Shown here: piece after piece, positions 1-8,763 of the stretch
Numbering within the stretch: the first letter of the stretch is position 1
Layout of the letters: each line of letters starts with the position of its first letter
DNA from: Candidatus Hydrogenedens sp.
Lineage (GTDB): Bacteria; Hydrogenedentota; Hydrogenedentia; Hydrogenedentales; JAEUWI01
NCBI GenBank assembly: GCA_016125095.1
Contig: WGMK01000016.1
Location: 1 to 64,000 of the forward strand
Reading direction: 5' to 3'
DNA: 64,000 bases
The notes under the pieces: model-generated
What the model saw: the letters and a program-made list of their open reading frames with translations, nothing else
Told to the model about the DNA's origin: nothing
The model's database searches: none
Made by a program: the position numbers and the translations under genes

Positions 1-132
1 AGCTTCAAAAACCTCACCGACGGGGAATTGAATACCTACGTCGACAAGCTCAACAATCGTCCCAGAAAGAAACTCGGATTCCGCACCCCGGCACAGGTCT
101 TCCTCGAAAAGCCTGTTGCAATTAGACTTTGA
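1..132 (+). CDS. IS30-family transposase, C-terminal end (partial at window edge)
   Basis: Open from the first base of the window, this frame gives the last 43 codons of a protein and stops with TGA. The residues [18 protein letters not shown] are the typical C-terminal stretch of IS30-family DDE transposases, just after the catalytic core. The catalytic D, D and E residues would lie left of the window, so activity cannot be judged. The stop codon is only 11 bases before the higA start, which leaves little room for an IS inverted repeat between them. The IS end may therefore overlap the start of higA, or the element may be a remnant. Confidence 0.8.
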   Translation, partial: SFKNLTDGELNTYVDKLNNRPRKKLGFRTPAQVFLEKPVAIRL

Positions 133-143
133 ATCTGCGGCCC

Positions 144-431
144 ATGAAAATGACACTGCCCCACCCGGGCCACACGATCAAGGACGGATGCCTCGATGCG
201 CTTGGACTGAGCGTCAGTGACGCAGCCAAGCACCTTGGCGTAGCCCGGCACACACTCTCGCGGGTCATCAACGGGCATTCGGGTATTTCCGCCGAAATGG
301 CCATTCGACTGGAGAAAGCCGGATGGTCGAACGCAGAGCAATGGATGCGACTCCAAGCAGCCTACGATTTGGCGCAAGCCCGCAAACGCGAGGACAAGAT
401 TCAGGTGAAACGCTATACGGCGGCGCGGTAG
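144..431 (+). CDS. higA: HigA-family antitoxin, XRE-type DNA-binding protein (apparently orphan)
   Basis: This 95-residue protein fits the HigA/VapI-like antitoxin family, the DNA-binding partner that neutralises a HigB ribosome-dependent RNase. An N-terminal PHPG motif is followed by a helix-turn-helix of the [20 protein letters not shown] type, then [13 protein letters not shown] and the family signature W-x-x-x-Q-x-x-Y-D-L-A. I chose the ATG at 144 because family members begin a few residues before PHPG; a TTG at 129 is in frame. HigB normally lies immediately upstream, but an IS30-type transposase end occupies that place, so the toxin has been lost, displaced, or lies beyond the edge. Family assignment is firm; the orphan status is inferred. 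Confidence 0.85.
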   Translation: MKMTLPHPGHTIKDGCLDALGLSVSDAAKHLGVARHTLSRVINGHSGISAEMAIRLEKAGWSNAEQWMRLQAAYDLAQARKREDKIQVKRYTAAR

Positions 432-533
432 CAGGTGGTCGTAAGCGGTACTGGGCCCTCGGCGAATCGCGCGAAGAAGCTCAGGCAAACACACACGGCT
501 GCGACACGTACTGCTTTCCATGGACCCTCACTC

Positions 534-571
534 GAAAAAAAATAGCGGGCCTCCCATCCGGGAGGCCCGCT
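534..571 (-). terminator. Rho-independent terminator of the ect operon
   Basis: A 12-bp stem (arms near 544-555 and 560-571, 4-base loop ATCC) is followed on the minus strand by eight consecutive T residues. It lies 26 bases past the ectC stop codon and closes the ectABC transcript. Confidence 0.88.
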
Positions 572-597
572 TCAATCGTTTCAACCATTCCAGTTCG

Positions 598-1002
598 CTA
601 CACGGCGGCGGGTTCTTCCTCGGCCGGCAGCGGGTAGCTGCCTTCGGCGTCGTGGGTTTCCTGGCCGGTGCAGGGCGGATTGAACACGCAGACGCAGCGG
701 AAATCCTGCAGGACGCGGAGCACATGGCGGTCGTGTTCGTTGAGGGCGTACATGGTGCCGGGCGTGATGCGGTGCTTCTGCCCGGTCGCGAGGTCTTCGA
801 TTTCGGCCTCGCCCTCGACGCAGAGCACGGCCTCGAGGTGGTTCTTGTACCACATGCGCGTCTCGGTGCCGGTGTACAGCACGGTCTCGTGGAAAGAGAA
901 GCCCATGCCGTCGCTTTTGAGCAGGAGGCGGCGGCTGACCCAGGTTTCGCCCTTCACTTCGCGGTCGGTGCCTTTCAGCGATTCGATACTCCGGACAATC
1001 AC
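598..1002 (-). CDS. ectC: L-ectoine synthase
   Basis: EctC closes the ring of N-gamma-acetyl-L-2,4-diaminobutyrate to give ectoine, a cytoplasmic compatible solute made against osmotic stress. The 134-residue length is usual for the family. The cupin fold shows in [20 protein letters not shown] and the later [17 protein letters not shown] stretch, which supply the metal and substrate ligands. The start overlaps the ectB stop by four bases, indicating translational coupling. The gene is last in ectABC and is followed by a strong terminator. No ectD hydroxylase or dedicated aspartokinase follows it. Confidence 0.96.
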   Translation of the reverse strand: MIVRSIESLKGTDREVKGETWVSRRLLLKSDGMGFSFHETVLYTGTETRMWYKNHLEAVLCVEGEAEIEDLATGQKHRITPGTMYALNEHDRHVLRVLQDFRCVCVFNPPCTGQETHDAEGSYPLPAEEEPAAV

Positions 1003-2324
1003 GCGACGGCCTTGAGTTCGGTGGCGTATTCCGGGAACCCGGCGAGGGCCGCCTGCAGGCTTTCCTCGAAGATTTCCAGGCCGCGTTCCAGTTCGTTCGT
1101 TTCAATGGTGAGCGGGGGCAGGAACTTGACGACCTGATCCTGCGCGCCGGAAGTCTCGATAATCATACCGCGCTTGAAGGCCTCGGCGCTGATGGCGGCG
1201 GCCACTTCGGGCTTCTCGCATTCGACGCCGTAGACCAGGCCTCGGCCGCGCACCTCGGCGATGCCGGGGTACTCTTCCCCCATGCGCTCGAGCTGCGCCG
1301 AGAGGATGGCCGATTTGCGCTTGATATCGCGGGCGAAATCGCGGTTGCTCCAGAAGGTCTCGATGGCCTTGGCCGCCGTGATGAACGCCATGTTGTTGCC
1401 GCGGAAGGTGCCGTTGTGCTCGCCCGGTTTCCACTGGTCGAGTTTCGGTTTCATCAGCACGAGCGACAGGGGCAGGCCGTAGCCGCTGAGCGACTTGGAC
1501 AGCGTAATGATGTCGGGCTCGATGCCGGCGGCCTCGAAGCTGAAGAAGGTGCCGGTGCGGCCGCAGCCCACCTGGATATCGTCGGCGATAAGCAGGATGC
1601 CGTGCTTGTTGCACACGCGCTCGAGGCTGCGGAGCCATTCGTTGCTGGCCACATTCACGCCGCCCTCGCCCTGAATCGTCTCGACGATGACCGCGGCGGG
1701 CTTGTCCAAACCGCTGCTGCCGTCGCTGAGGGCCTTGTCGAGGTAGGCCGTGGTATCCACGCCCTTACCGAGGTAACCGTCGTAGGGCATGAAGGTGACA
1801 TTGCCCAAGGGCACGCCCGCCGCGTTGCGGAAGTGGCTGTTGCCCGTGGCCGCCACCGAGCCCAGCGTGACGCCGTGGAAGCCGTTGGTGAAGGAGACGA
1901 TGTTGGTGCGGCCGGCCACCTTGCGCGCCAGCTTGAAAGCCGCCTCGACGGCGTTGGTGCCGGTGGGGCCGGTGAACTGCATCTTGTAGTTCATCTCGCG
2001 CGGACGGAGAATATGGTCGCGCATCGCTTCCATGAAGCGGCGCTTGGCCGCAGAATGCATGTCGAGGCCGTGGGTCAGGCCGTTTCGGACGATGTAGTCG
2101 ACCAGCTCGTCCTTCAGGGCCCAGTTGTTGTGGCCGTAATTCAGCGAACCTGCGCCCGCGAGGAAGTCGAGATACTCGTCGCCATCTTCAGTGGTGAGCG
2201 TGGCGCCCTGCGCCTTCGTGAATACCACCGGATAGGAGCGGCAATATCCGCGAACGTTCGATTCGCTCTCTTCGAAGATGGCGCGACTACTGTCAGGTTC
2301 CGTTTTGGTAAGATTGGTGGACAT
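999..2324 (-). CDS. ectB: Diaminobutyrate-2-oxoglutarate transaminase
   Basis: EctB is a class III PLP-dependent aminotransferase that makes L-2,4-diaminobutyrate from L-aspartate-4-semialdehyde, with glutamate as amino donor. The 441 residues contain the cofactor motif [14 protein letters not shown], the aspartate region [15 protein letters not shown], and the PLP-binding lysine in LSKSLSG near residue 275. A good ribosome site (AGAGGGAG on the minus strand) sits just before the ATG at 2324. It is the middle gene of ectABC, 38 bases after ectA, and its stop overlaps the ectC start. Confidence 0.96.
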   Translation of the reverse strand: MSTNLTKTEPDSSRAIFEESESNVRGYCRSYPVVFTKAQGATLTTEDGDEYLDFLAGAGSLNYGHNNWALKDELVDYIVRNGLTHGLDMHSAAKRRFMEAMRDHILRPREMNYKMQFTGPTGTNAVEAAFKLARKVAGRTNIVSFTNGFHGVTLGSVAATGNSHFRNAAGVPLGNVTFMPYDGYLGKGVDTTAYLDKALSDGSSGLDKPAAVIVETIQGEGGVNVASNEWLRSLERVCNKHGILLIADDIQVGCGRTGTFFSFEAAGIEPDIITLSKSLSGYGLPLSLVLMKPKLDQWKPGEHNGTFRGNNMAFITAAKAIETFWSNRDFARDIKRKSAILSAQLERMGEEYPGIAEVRGRGLVYGVECEKPEVAAAISAEAFKRGMIIETSGAQDQVVKFLPPLTIETNELERGLEIFEESLQAALAGFPEYATELKAVA

Positions 2325-2362
2325 GGGGTTCTCCCTCTGGGTTGGTTTGGCCGACTCGATGG

Positions 2363-2875
2363 TTATCCCGCAAATGGCCCGATGCGGAACAGCCGTTCGG
2401 CTTCATGAGACGCGCCCCCGAAATGGGACGGCTCGAAAAAATCGCTTTCTTCGCACGCGGCGCCCAATGCCTTGGCGAAGGAGCGGAACAACCGCTGCGA
2501 CGGCTCATTGTCCGGCGCCACGGTAGTCTCCAAAAATCGCGCGTCGGCATTGGCCGGCTGCGCCAGCAGGGCGTGGAGCATCCGCTTGCCAAGGCCTTGG
2601 CCCCGACCGCGCGCATGCACGCCAATCTGCCACACGAACAGCGTATCGGGCCGCTCGGGGATACGGTATCCCGCGATGTAGCCCAGCGGTCCGTCCGCGT
2701 CTTCGGCCAAGAGGCACGAAGGCGCGAAGTGCGTGCAGAGCAGCAGATACGCGTAGCACGTATTCGGCTCCAGCGGCGGACAGGCCGACGCCAGCGCATG
2801 CATCGCAGCGCCATCCCCCATCTCCGGGGTGCGGAACGTCGTGGCAGATTCACATTTTTTTGCTGAAGAAATCAT
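2363..2875 (-). CDS. ectA: L-2,4-diaminobutyrate N-gamma-acetyltransferase
   Basis: EctA acetylates diaminobutyrate, the second ectoine step, using acetyl-CoA. The family signature [20 protein letters not shown] lies near residue 33, and the GNAT acetyl-CoA loop follows in the [15 protein letters not shown] region. I chose the ATG at 2875, giving 170 residues; an in-frame start at 2917 would fall inside the predicted -35 box. The start has no convincing Shine-Dalgarno sequence, and the predicted transcript would start only a few bases upstream, so translation may be nearly leaderless. It is the first gene of ectABC. Confidence 0.94.
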   Translation of the reverse strand: MISSAKKCESATTFRTPEMGDGAAMHALASACPPLEPNTCYAYLLLCTHFAPSCLLAEDADGPLGYIAGYRIPERPDTLFVWQIGVHARGRGQGLGKRMLHALLAQPANADARFLETTVAPDNEPSQRLFRSFAKALGAACEESDFFEPSHFGGASHEAERLFRIGPFAG

Positions 2876-2888
2876 TTGAGATGAAATT

Positions 2889-2917
2889 ATTGTAGCAAAA
2901 AACACCGAAGGGCGCAA
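2889..2917 (-). promoter_or_regulatory. Candidate sigma-70 promoter of ectABC
   Basis: On the minus strand, TTGCGC (2912-2917) and TACAAT (2889-2894) are separated by exactly 17 bases. Transcription would begin near 2882, only about seven bases before the ectA ATG. No EctR-type operator is obvious here. Confidence 0.55.
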
Positions 2918-2948
2918 GGGAGACAGTAAGCGAAGGTTTTACAACAAC

Positions 2949-3836
2949 TTAGCGAGGTATAACCAAGGGCGTAGCGCTGGGATTCGGCCCGGCGCAAAAG
3001 CCATCTTCGCCCTCCAGACAGGCATAAAGCCCGCCAGCGTTGTAGAACTGCACCACCCGGAGCATCTCGGTCAGATTGATTCGCCAGTTCTGGGGGGCGT
3101 AGTCGCCGCTGTGCGGCCGACATTGCTGGCGTGCCACATTGAATCCAAGCGCGTAGCCGTCGTCGGTCGACACTGCGGGTATCGCACAGTGGTAGGCGCC
3201 CGCATTGAACAGCTGGATCATCCGAAGCAGCTCATTCAGGCCGATCTCGTAGTCTCTGGTCCAGTCAGCGCTGTGGAAAGCTTCGGCTTCGCCTTCGCCT
3301 TCCACTGCAGGGCCGTGGTCGACGAACACTTGCTCACTGGTCACCGAATCAAGCATCAAGCGGCCCTCGGCATCGGCGACATCGCTCAGGGTATGTACGC
3401 TGACGGTGAAGCAGCCGTATCCTGAAAGCCCGGACACCGTGGCCACGTAGCTGCTTTCGCTACCGCTCACAGCCACACCGGAGTGCTGCGTATTGTGGTG
3501 CAAAATGACGAGATCGCTTCCGTCGAAATTGTACACAGGCCTGTCGAACTCGATTTGGAAGGAGGCGGCTTCGATAATGAGCGGCGCGGGAGGCGGCGCA
3601 AGAATCGCGAGTACTCGGGGCCCCGCATGCTCCCGTTCGAAATCACTTACCCGCAAGGGTTCATCGGCGAATACGTCTAGAAAGTCCCCGACTGCAGCGA
3701 CTCCCTGGCTCGAAGTGCTCACTCCAAGGACTGATGCCGGAAGCCGCGGATTCCAGTTCAAGTCCTCCCCTGTCCGCGCATCGACCGCTCCTAGGCTTGT
3801 TCCCTCCAACGTCCCGAGTGCCGCAAACTCCCCCCC
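2949..3836 (-). pseudogene. Protein A, C-terminal fragment after a poly-G frameshift
   Basis: This frame continues protein A after the one-base shift at the G7 tract 3830-3836. It resumes with GGEFAALGT, holds the last DAxTG-type repeat, and continues through an Ig-like stretch (about residues 70-180) and an acidic EGEGEAEA linker. It ends in the tandem tail shared with proteins B, C and D: E-x-L-L-R-M-I-Q-L-F-N-A-G, then C, DDGY, C, H-S-G-D-Y, E-M-L-R-V-V-Q-F-Y-N-A-G-G, C and DGFC. The fragment has no start codon or ribosome site of its own, so on the sequence given it would be translated only after frameshifting or tract-length change. A sequencing error is the simplest alternative. Confidence 0.8.
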
Positions 3837-5677
3837 GCATAGACCGTGTCGCCGGCGGCCGCGAGGGCATGCACGGGACCATCGGCACCCGGATCCCAAT
3901 CCGTGGCAACCCCGGTATACACATCGATGGCGCCAAGGTGAGCGCGCGCGGCACCGCCGAGGCGGGAAAAATCGCCGCCCGCGAAAAGCGATTCACCCAC
4001 CAGCGAAAGCGCGCGCACCGGGCCATTCGCGCGTGGGTCCCATGCGGTGAGGGCGCTTGTGGCAATCTCGAATTGCGCCAAGTAGTTTCGGTCCAGTTCG
4101 GGCAGCGCGGTGAATGCCCCGCCTGCGTACACGGTGCATCCGGTGGTAGCGAGCGCATAGACCCACAGCACGTGATCTTCCGGTAGCACGGCCGTTGGAT
4201 CGAAGGAACCGATCCATCCGGTAGTGGCCGAGACGGACGCGAGACCCCGCCGGGCGCGCTGATCCACGGCCTTGAATGTGCCGCCCAGAAAAAGCTGGTC
4301 CTCATGGAGGGCCATCGCCCTAACGCTGCCGCCCCCGATGCTGGAATTCTTCCAGTACAGTTCCTTTTCGGGACTGAGACGATAGGCGGCCACCGAGGCG
4401 CCAGCGGCATACAGAAGGTCGCCGTCCAGCACGAAGCAGCGCGTGCCCTGCGCCGAAGGCCGCCAATCGGTTGGCATGCCGCTCGCGGCATCGAACTCGG
4501 CCATGCCGCTTCGGCCTTGCGTGTCGCTGATGCGAAAATCCCCTCCGACGGCCACCAAGCCATCGGCTATGGCAATGGCGTTCACCGCCCCGCCCACCCT
4601 TCCCGCCCATCCGGTATGGAGATCACTTTCAAGGCCGAAGGCGCTCAGCCCTCCGACGATGCTTCCCGTGTAGTAGGCATCGCTTGTGGTTGCGAGGGCG
4701 CGCAGGCTATGGACGGGTTGCGACGCCAAGGGGTTCTGCAGCGTCACCCCCGTGGTCGCGTTGAAGCGGAATACACCGTCGGGAAACCCGTCATCGGCCG
4801 CAACAACCAGCATGTTGCCTTCGAGCGCCAGGGCGTAGCAGGTGGTTCCGATACTGACGTTCGGCGACCAGTCCTTTAGCGTGCCCGTAGCGGTATCGAT
4901 TGCGGACAGATTTTTGCGCTGCAACCCGCCGGCCTGGCGGAACGCGCCACCACAGAACAGCGTTCCATTCCCCATGGCAAGCGCATACACCGTTCTGTCA
5001 TGAGGAACGTCCAAGCCATCGGCCTGCCCGGTATCGATACGGATGCCCGCCACGTTTTGACGGACAGCACCGCCCGCTTCTGCGAACGCGCCGCCGACGT
5101 ACACGGTATCTTCCGCCAGCAGCAGCGCCCGAACGACGCCATCCACGCCGGGGTTCCAAGGGGTCGCGTCGCCGCTGGTTGCATCAAGCGCGGCCAGCGA
5201 GGACCTCGCCTGTCCGCCCGCGATTCCGAAGTCGCCGCCTAGGTACAACATGTTTCCCGAGAGCGCCAACGCGTATACGGTGCCGTCGCAAACGGGCGCG
5301 AACGCCGTATCGAGCGACCCGTCGGCGAGTACATGCAATACGCCATCGCGGGGCACACCCGCCGCATCCGTGATCGCGCCGCCCACGTACCACCCCCCCG
5401 CGCCATCCGGAACAACCGCATACACGATTCCGTGCACTTGAAGGAACGGCCGCAGCAGCGTGCCCGCCGCGTCGAACACCACGAATGCGCCTGTCTTGAT
5501 CCCTATTTGGGTAAAATCACCTCCAACGTAGAGGCTCTCGTCGGTTCGTGCCACTGCCCGGACGATGCCATTCGTCGCCCACTGATCTCCGGGAATCTGT
5601 GCGAACACATCGAAATTCATCGCAAGCAAGACAACGCTGCCAATCAAGCGATGTCTGCACCCACTGTAAATCGCCAC
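3791..5677 (-). CDS. Protein A, N-terminal part: secreted repeat protein resembling DUF5122 beta-propellers (frameshifted)
   Basis: A GTG at 5677, eight bases after a GGAGG site, starts a signal peptide (hydrophobic core LIGSVVLLAMNF, likely cleavage after FA). About a dozen repeats of roughly 45-55 residues follow, each with a YVGGDF- or YAGGAF-like strand, a short arginine-rich segment and a D-x-x-T/S-G-x-x-x-x-W turn. This resembles delta-60/DUF5122 beta-propeller repeats. The frame ends at 3791 after the repeat motif VYAGG reads into a G7 tract (3830-3836); eight Gs would keep the frame open into the 2949-3836 fragment. The full product would be about 908 residues and extracellular. It is a paralogue of protein B just upstream. 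Function is unknown; a surface or binding role is inferred. Confidence 0.8.
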   Translation of the reverse strand: MAIYSGCRHRLIGSVVLLAMNFDVFAQIPGDQWATNGIVRAVARTDESLYVGGDFTQIGIKTGAFVVFDAAGTLLRPFLQVHGIVYAVVPDGAGGWYVGGAITDAAGVPRDGVLHVLADGSLDTAFAPVCDGTVYALALSGNMLYLGGDFGIAGGQARSSLAALDATSGDATPWNPGVDGVVRALLLAEDTVYVGGAFAEAGGAVRQNVAGIRIDTGQADGLDVPHDRTVYALAMGNGTLFCGGAFRQAGGLQRKNLSAIDTATGTLKDWSPNVSIGTTCYALALEGNMLVVAADDGFPDGVFRFNATTGVTLQNPLASQPVHSLRALATTSDAYYTGSIVGGLSAFGLESDLHTGWAGRVGGAVNAIAIADGLVAVGGDFRISDTQGRSGMAEFDAASGMPTDWRPSAQGTRCFVLDGDLLYAAGASVAAYRLSPEKELYWKNSSIGGGSVRAMALHEDQLFLGGTFKAVDQRARRGLASVSATTGWIGSFDPTAVLPEDHVLWVYALATTGCTVYAGGAFTALPELDRNYLAQFEIATSALTAWDPRANGPVRALSLVGESLFAGGDFSRLGGAARAHLGAIDVYTGVATDWDPGADGPVHALAAAGDTVYAGGSLRHSGRWREQA

Positions 5678-5726
5678 GACTACTACCTCCGTTGACTACC
5701 GTCTCGGGGGAATGGCACGCCATCTC

Positions 5727-8346
5727 CTACGGCAAAAGACAAAACCCGTCGTCGGTCTGACCCTCGCAGGCGATGTAGCCGCCGAGGCTGAAGATCTGGA
5801 TGACGCGCAGCATTTCGCTGAGCTCGATGGCGCCGTTGCCGCTGTCCTGGAAGTCGGCAGTATGGGCAAGACAGCGGATGTCGCGGCCCTTCGCGCCGCT
5901 TGCTTCAATCGGGCGGTAGCCATCCTCGGTGCTATCGTCGCAGGCATAGCCGCCGGCGTTGTACAGCTGAACGACCCGCAGCAGCTCGGTAAGTTCGAAC
6001 TTACCGTCCGCATTGAGATCCGCCCGATGAATGACGTGCGCGGAGCCGGTGGCTTCGATCAGTTCGTGCACCTCCAGTTGCCCGTTCCGGTTTCGGTCCA
6101 GAGCGGCAAAGGTCTCGGTCCCGGCGGCCGGGAGATCCTCTTCGCTAAGCGCACCATCACCGTTGGTATCCAGGCCGTAGAACGCGCGCAACGCCGCATC
6201 CGCCATCTCGACCGCCTCCGCTGACAGCGCGTCCGGCAGGGTGTAGGGCAGATTCTCCACCCGTACTGTCTGCAGGGGCGTGGATCGTATGAGCACAAGC
6301 AGACCTTGCGACGTGAGTAGCTGGGGCGTGACCGACTCTCCCGGCAAGGGCTGCCAATCGAGCCGGTCTCCGGTGGCCGCGTCGAAGGCATGCACTTGGT
6401 ACCGCAGGTTTTCTATGTAGCCCTCCGCGGTAGAGGTGCCCATATAGACGGTCGAGGCGTCGGCAACGAGCCCGTAGGCATACACTTTCATTATTTCTTC
6501 GCTTATCGGTTCAGGCAGGTCGGGCTGCCAATCCGAGAGCGTGCCGACGGGCAAATCAAAGGCCGCCACGCGATAGCGCGGCATGCCGGCGATCTGCTCG
6601 AACGCGCCGTTTACATACAAGCGGTCATCGACCTTATACAATTTGCAGCGGCCCGCGTCTACGGGAGCAGGATCCCACGCCGTGGCTACGCCTTCGGCAT
6701 CCAGCGCGGCCAATCCGCCGCGCGCCGCGCCGCCTATCGTGTCGAAGTCGCCCGACACATACAGGATTTCGCTGGCGCTGAGCATCGCAGTGACGGCACC
6801 CGATGCGCTGGGATCCCAAGCGTCGATATTTCCGGTGACGGCGTCCACCGCGCCGATATTCGCGCGCGCGGCCCCGCGAAGCGTGTCGAACTCACCGCCG
6901 ATATAGACCTTGCCCGCATCCACGGCGATGGCCTGCACCTTGCCGCTAGTGGTGCCTACACCTGGGTTCCAAGGCGTAACCGCACCCGTGGCCAGATTGA
7001 TCGCGCCAATGTTTTTCCGGTTCTCCCCGCCAAGCTTCTTAAACGTGCCGCCCACATAGAGGTAATCGCCGGAACGCTTGAGCGCGTATACCGGTCCATC
7101 GGTATCGATGTTCCAGCCCAGCGGCTCGCCCGTCGCCGCATCGTATGCGCCGAGATAGAGAGGACCAACGACATCCGGATACAGCCCATCGCCGAAGGTC
7201 AACACGCCCCCATCGCCGGTGGCCACCATTTTGAGGCCGAAGCGAGGCTCCAGATTGAACACCTCAGAGGCCCAAAGCGATGCGCCGCTTGCAGGATCGA
7301 CCGCGGACACGCGGACGAGCATCTCGTATTGGGAAAATCCGGCCGGGCGTTTGGCCTCGGAAACCACGACGAGTTTCCCGTCGGAAACGGATACCCCATC
7401 GCACCGAACTCCTCTGCCGTCCGTATCGGGCAGCTGCGGTGACCAGTCGAGGAGCGCTCCGGTCACTGCATCATAGGCGTGCACCGTATAGTTGGTCGCA
7501 GCATAAACCACGCCGTCCAGGTAGGCGATATCGTATATATACTCGAAGCGCTCCGGCAGCACCGGCGCCCAAGGCAGCATCTCTCCCGTTTCGAGCGATA
7601 TGGCGACCATTGGCTGAAACGGCCGCCCGGAACCGACAACCGACACGGCCGCCTCCCTATTGGATAGATACACGGTGTCGCTAGAGTACGCGAAAAAAGG
7701 GAGGTAGAAGCTCTGATAGGCCGTCAGCATCTCCGCATAACCGGTCGCGGTGTCGAGGGAGAACAAACCTTCCCAGCCGTAATAGTACGGACCCGGCAGC
7801 TCCGGGTCCGTCTTCTCGAAGTAATTCACGCCGAGCGTGTAAAGCGCCCCATTCACGACGTACAGGAATTGGTATCCCGATTCTTGCCGGAGCCACAAAT
7901 GGCTCCAGCCGGGTCCGTGGTTAAAGGTCCAGTCCAGCGCGTCTCCAGTTTCGGGGTCGATTGCGGCGATCCCGTTGCGCGCCTGCCCCCCAATTTCCGC
8001 GAAATCACCGGATACAAAGAGCTTGCCGTCGACAAGCGCCAAGGAGGCGACCCTGTTGCGAAAGTCGCCGTTGGGGTCCGAAAATATTCCGGAGGGATTC
8101 GCGTAGACGATGCGGGCGTCGAAATCCGGATCAAGCGAACCGTCTGGCCGCATGCGCGCCAAGTTGACCCGCTCCACGCCGTCCACGCGGAAGAAGTAGC
8201 CGCCTACATACCAGCCGCCCGCGCCATCGGAAATGATCGCATTCACGATTCCGTCGATACCCGGGAAGGGGGAATTGAAGACCCCCGCACTATCGAAAGA
8301 CTGCACCGAGGATAGCTTGGAGGTGGTGTACTCGAAGTCGCCCCCC
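5727..8346 (-). CDS. Protein B, main part: secreted repeat protein with EF-hands and the shared C-terminal tail (frameshifted)
   Basis: This frame carries nearly all of a paralogue of protein A: many VGGxF / D-A-A/V-T-G-x-x-x-x-W repeats over about 700 residues. The last 170 residues hold calcium-loop sequences DTNGDGALSEED, DRNRNGQLEVHE and DLNADGKFELTE, then the tandem tail (LLRVVQLYNAGGY-x-C, EDGY, C-x-A-H, EMLRVIQIFSLGGY, C, DDGFC). The N-terminus with the signal peptide lies in another frame (8290-8592): the tract at 8341-8346 has six Gs where five would restore VFVGGDFEY. The joined product would be about 950 residues and extracellular. It ends 49 bases before protein A starts, so B and A may share a transcript. 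Molecular function is not recognisable. Confidence 0.8.
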
Positions 8347-8592
8347 AACGAATACCGCGCCCGCGGCGCGCTCGACCGCATAAATGCGCCCTTCGAATCC
8401 GCGCGGCGCCGACGGTTCGGGTGCGCCGGATAGGAGCGACTTCTCCGCACCGGCGACCGCGCCGCTGGTCTGCCGGTCTAAATCGCTCGATGCGACCCTG
8501 ATTTCAGGAGCGGCATCGGCCACACAACAAACCAGCGTCACCCATACCAATTTAAAGAAATGAATCCGAAGAAATGAACGAGTGCCCAACAT
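8290..8592 (-). pseudogene. Protein B, N-terminal fragment with signal peptide
   Basis: The ATG at 8592 follows AAGGAGGG by eight bases, an excellent start. The product opens with a signal peptide (hydrophobic core FFKLVWVTLVCCVADA) and reaches the first repeat (RIYAVERAAGAVFVGG), then runs out of frame at the G6 tract 8341-8346 and stops at 8290. The next frame continues with DFEYTTSKLSSVQSFDSAG, matching the corresponding repeat in protein A (VGGDF...FDAAG). The fragment is therefore the true start of protein B. As written it would give a useless peptide of about 100 residues. Confidence 0.8.
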
Positions 8593-8636
8593 GTACCGAC
8601 CCTCCTTCTTCCCCAAGGGAAAGGTCATCTGCCTCG

Positions 8637-8655
8637 TAGCACGGAAGCCGTGCTA
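8637..8655. promoter_or_regulatory. Perfect inverted repeat in the protein B leader
   Basis: TAGCACGG and CCGTGCTA are perfect 8-bp arms around a three-base spacer. The site lies at or just after the predicted protein B transcription start and about 45 bases before the start codon, so it may be an operator or a leader hairpin. Confidence 0.5.
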
Positions 8656-8660
8656 GCGTC

Positions 8661-8689
8661 ATAGTGGCAAGTTTTTCGCACTTTGTCAA
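8661..8689 (-). promoter_or_regulatory. Candidate promoter of the protein B-A unit
   Basis: A consensus -35 box TTGACA (8684-8689, minus strand) stands 17 bases from CACTAT (8661-8666), a weak -10 box. It lies in the 171-base gap between protein C's stop and protein B's start. Confidence 0.45.
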
Positions 8690-8763
8690 GAACGATTATT
8701 CAGAAAAAAGTACGAACAACTGGGTCCTCGCTCTGGGGCCAATCGGGGGGGATTATTGCGGAT

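Noticed and set aside
36..521. A 161-codon minus-strand frame opposite higA
   Set aside because: It is the antisense of the transposase end and HigA, both of which match known families.
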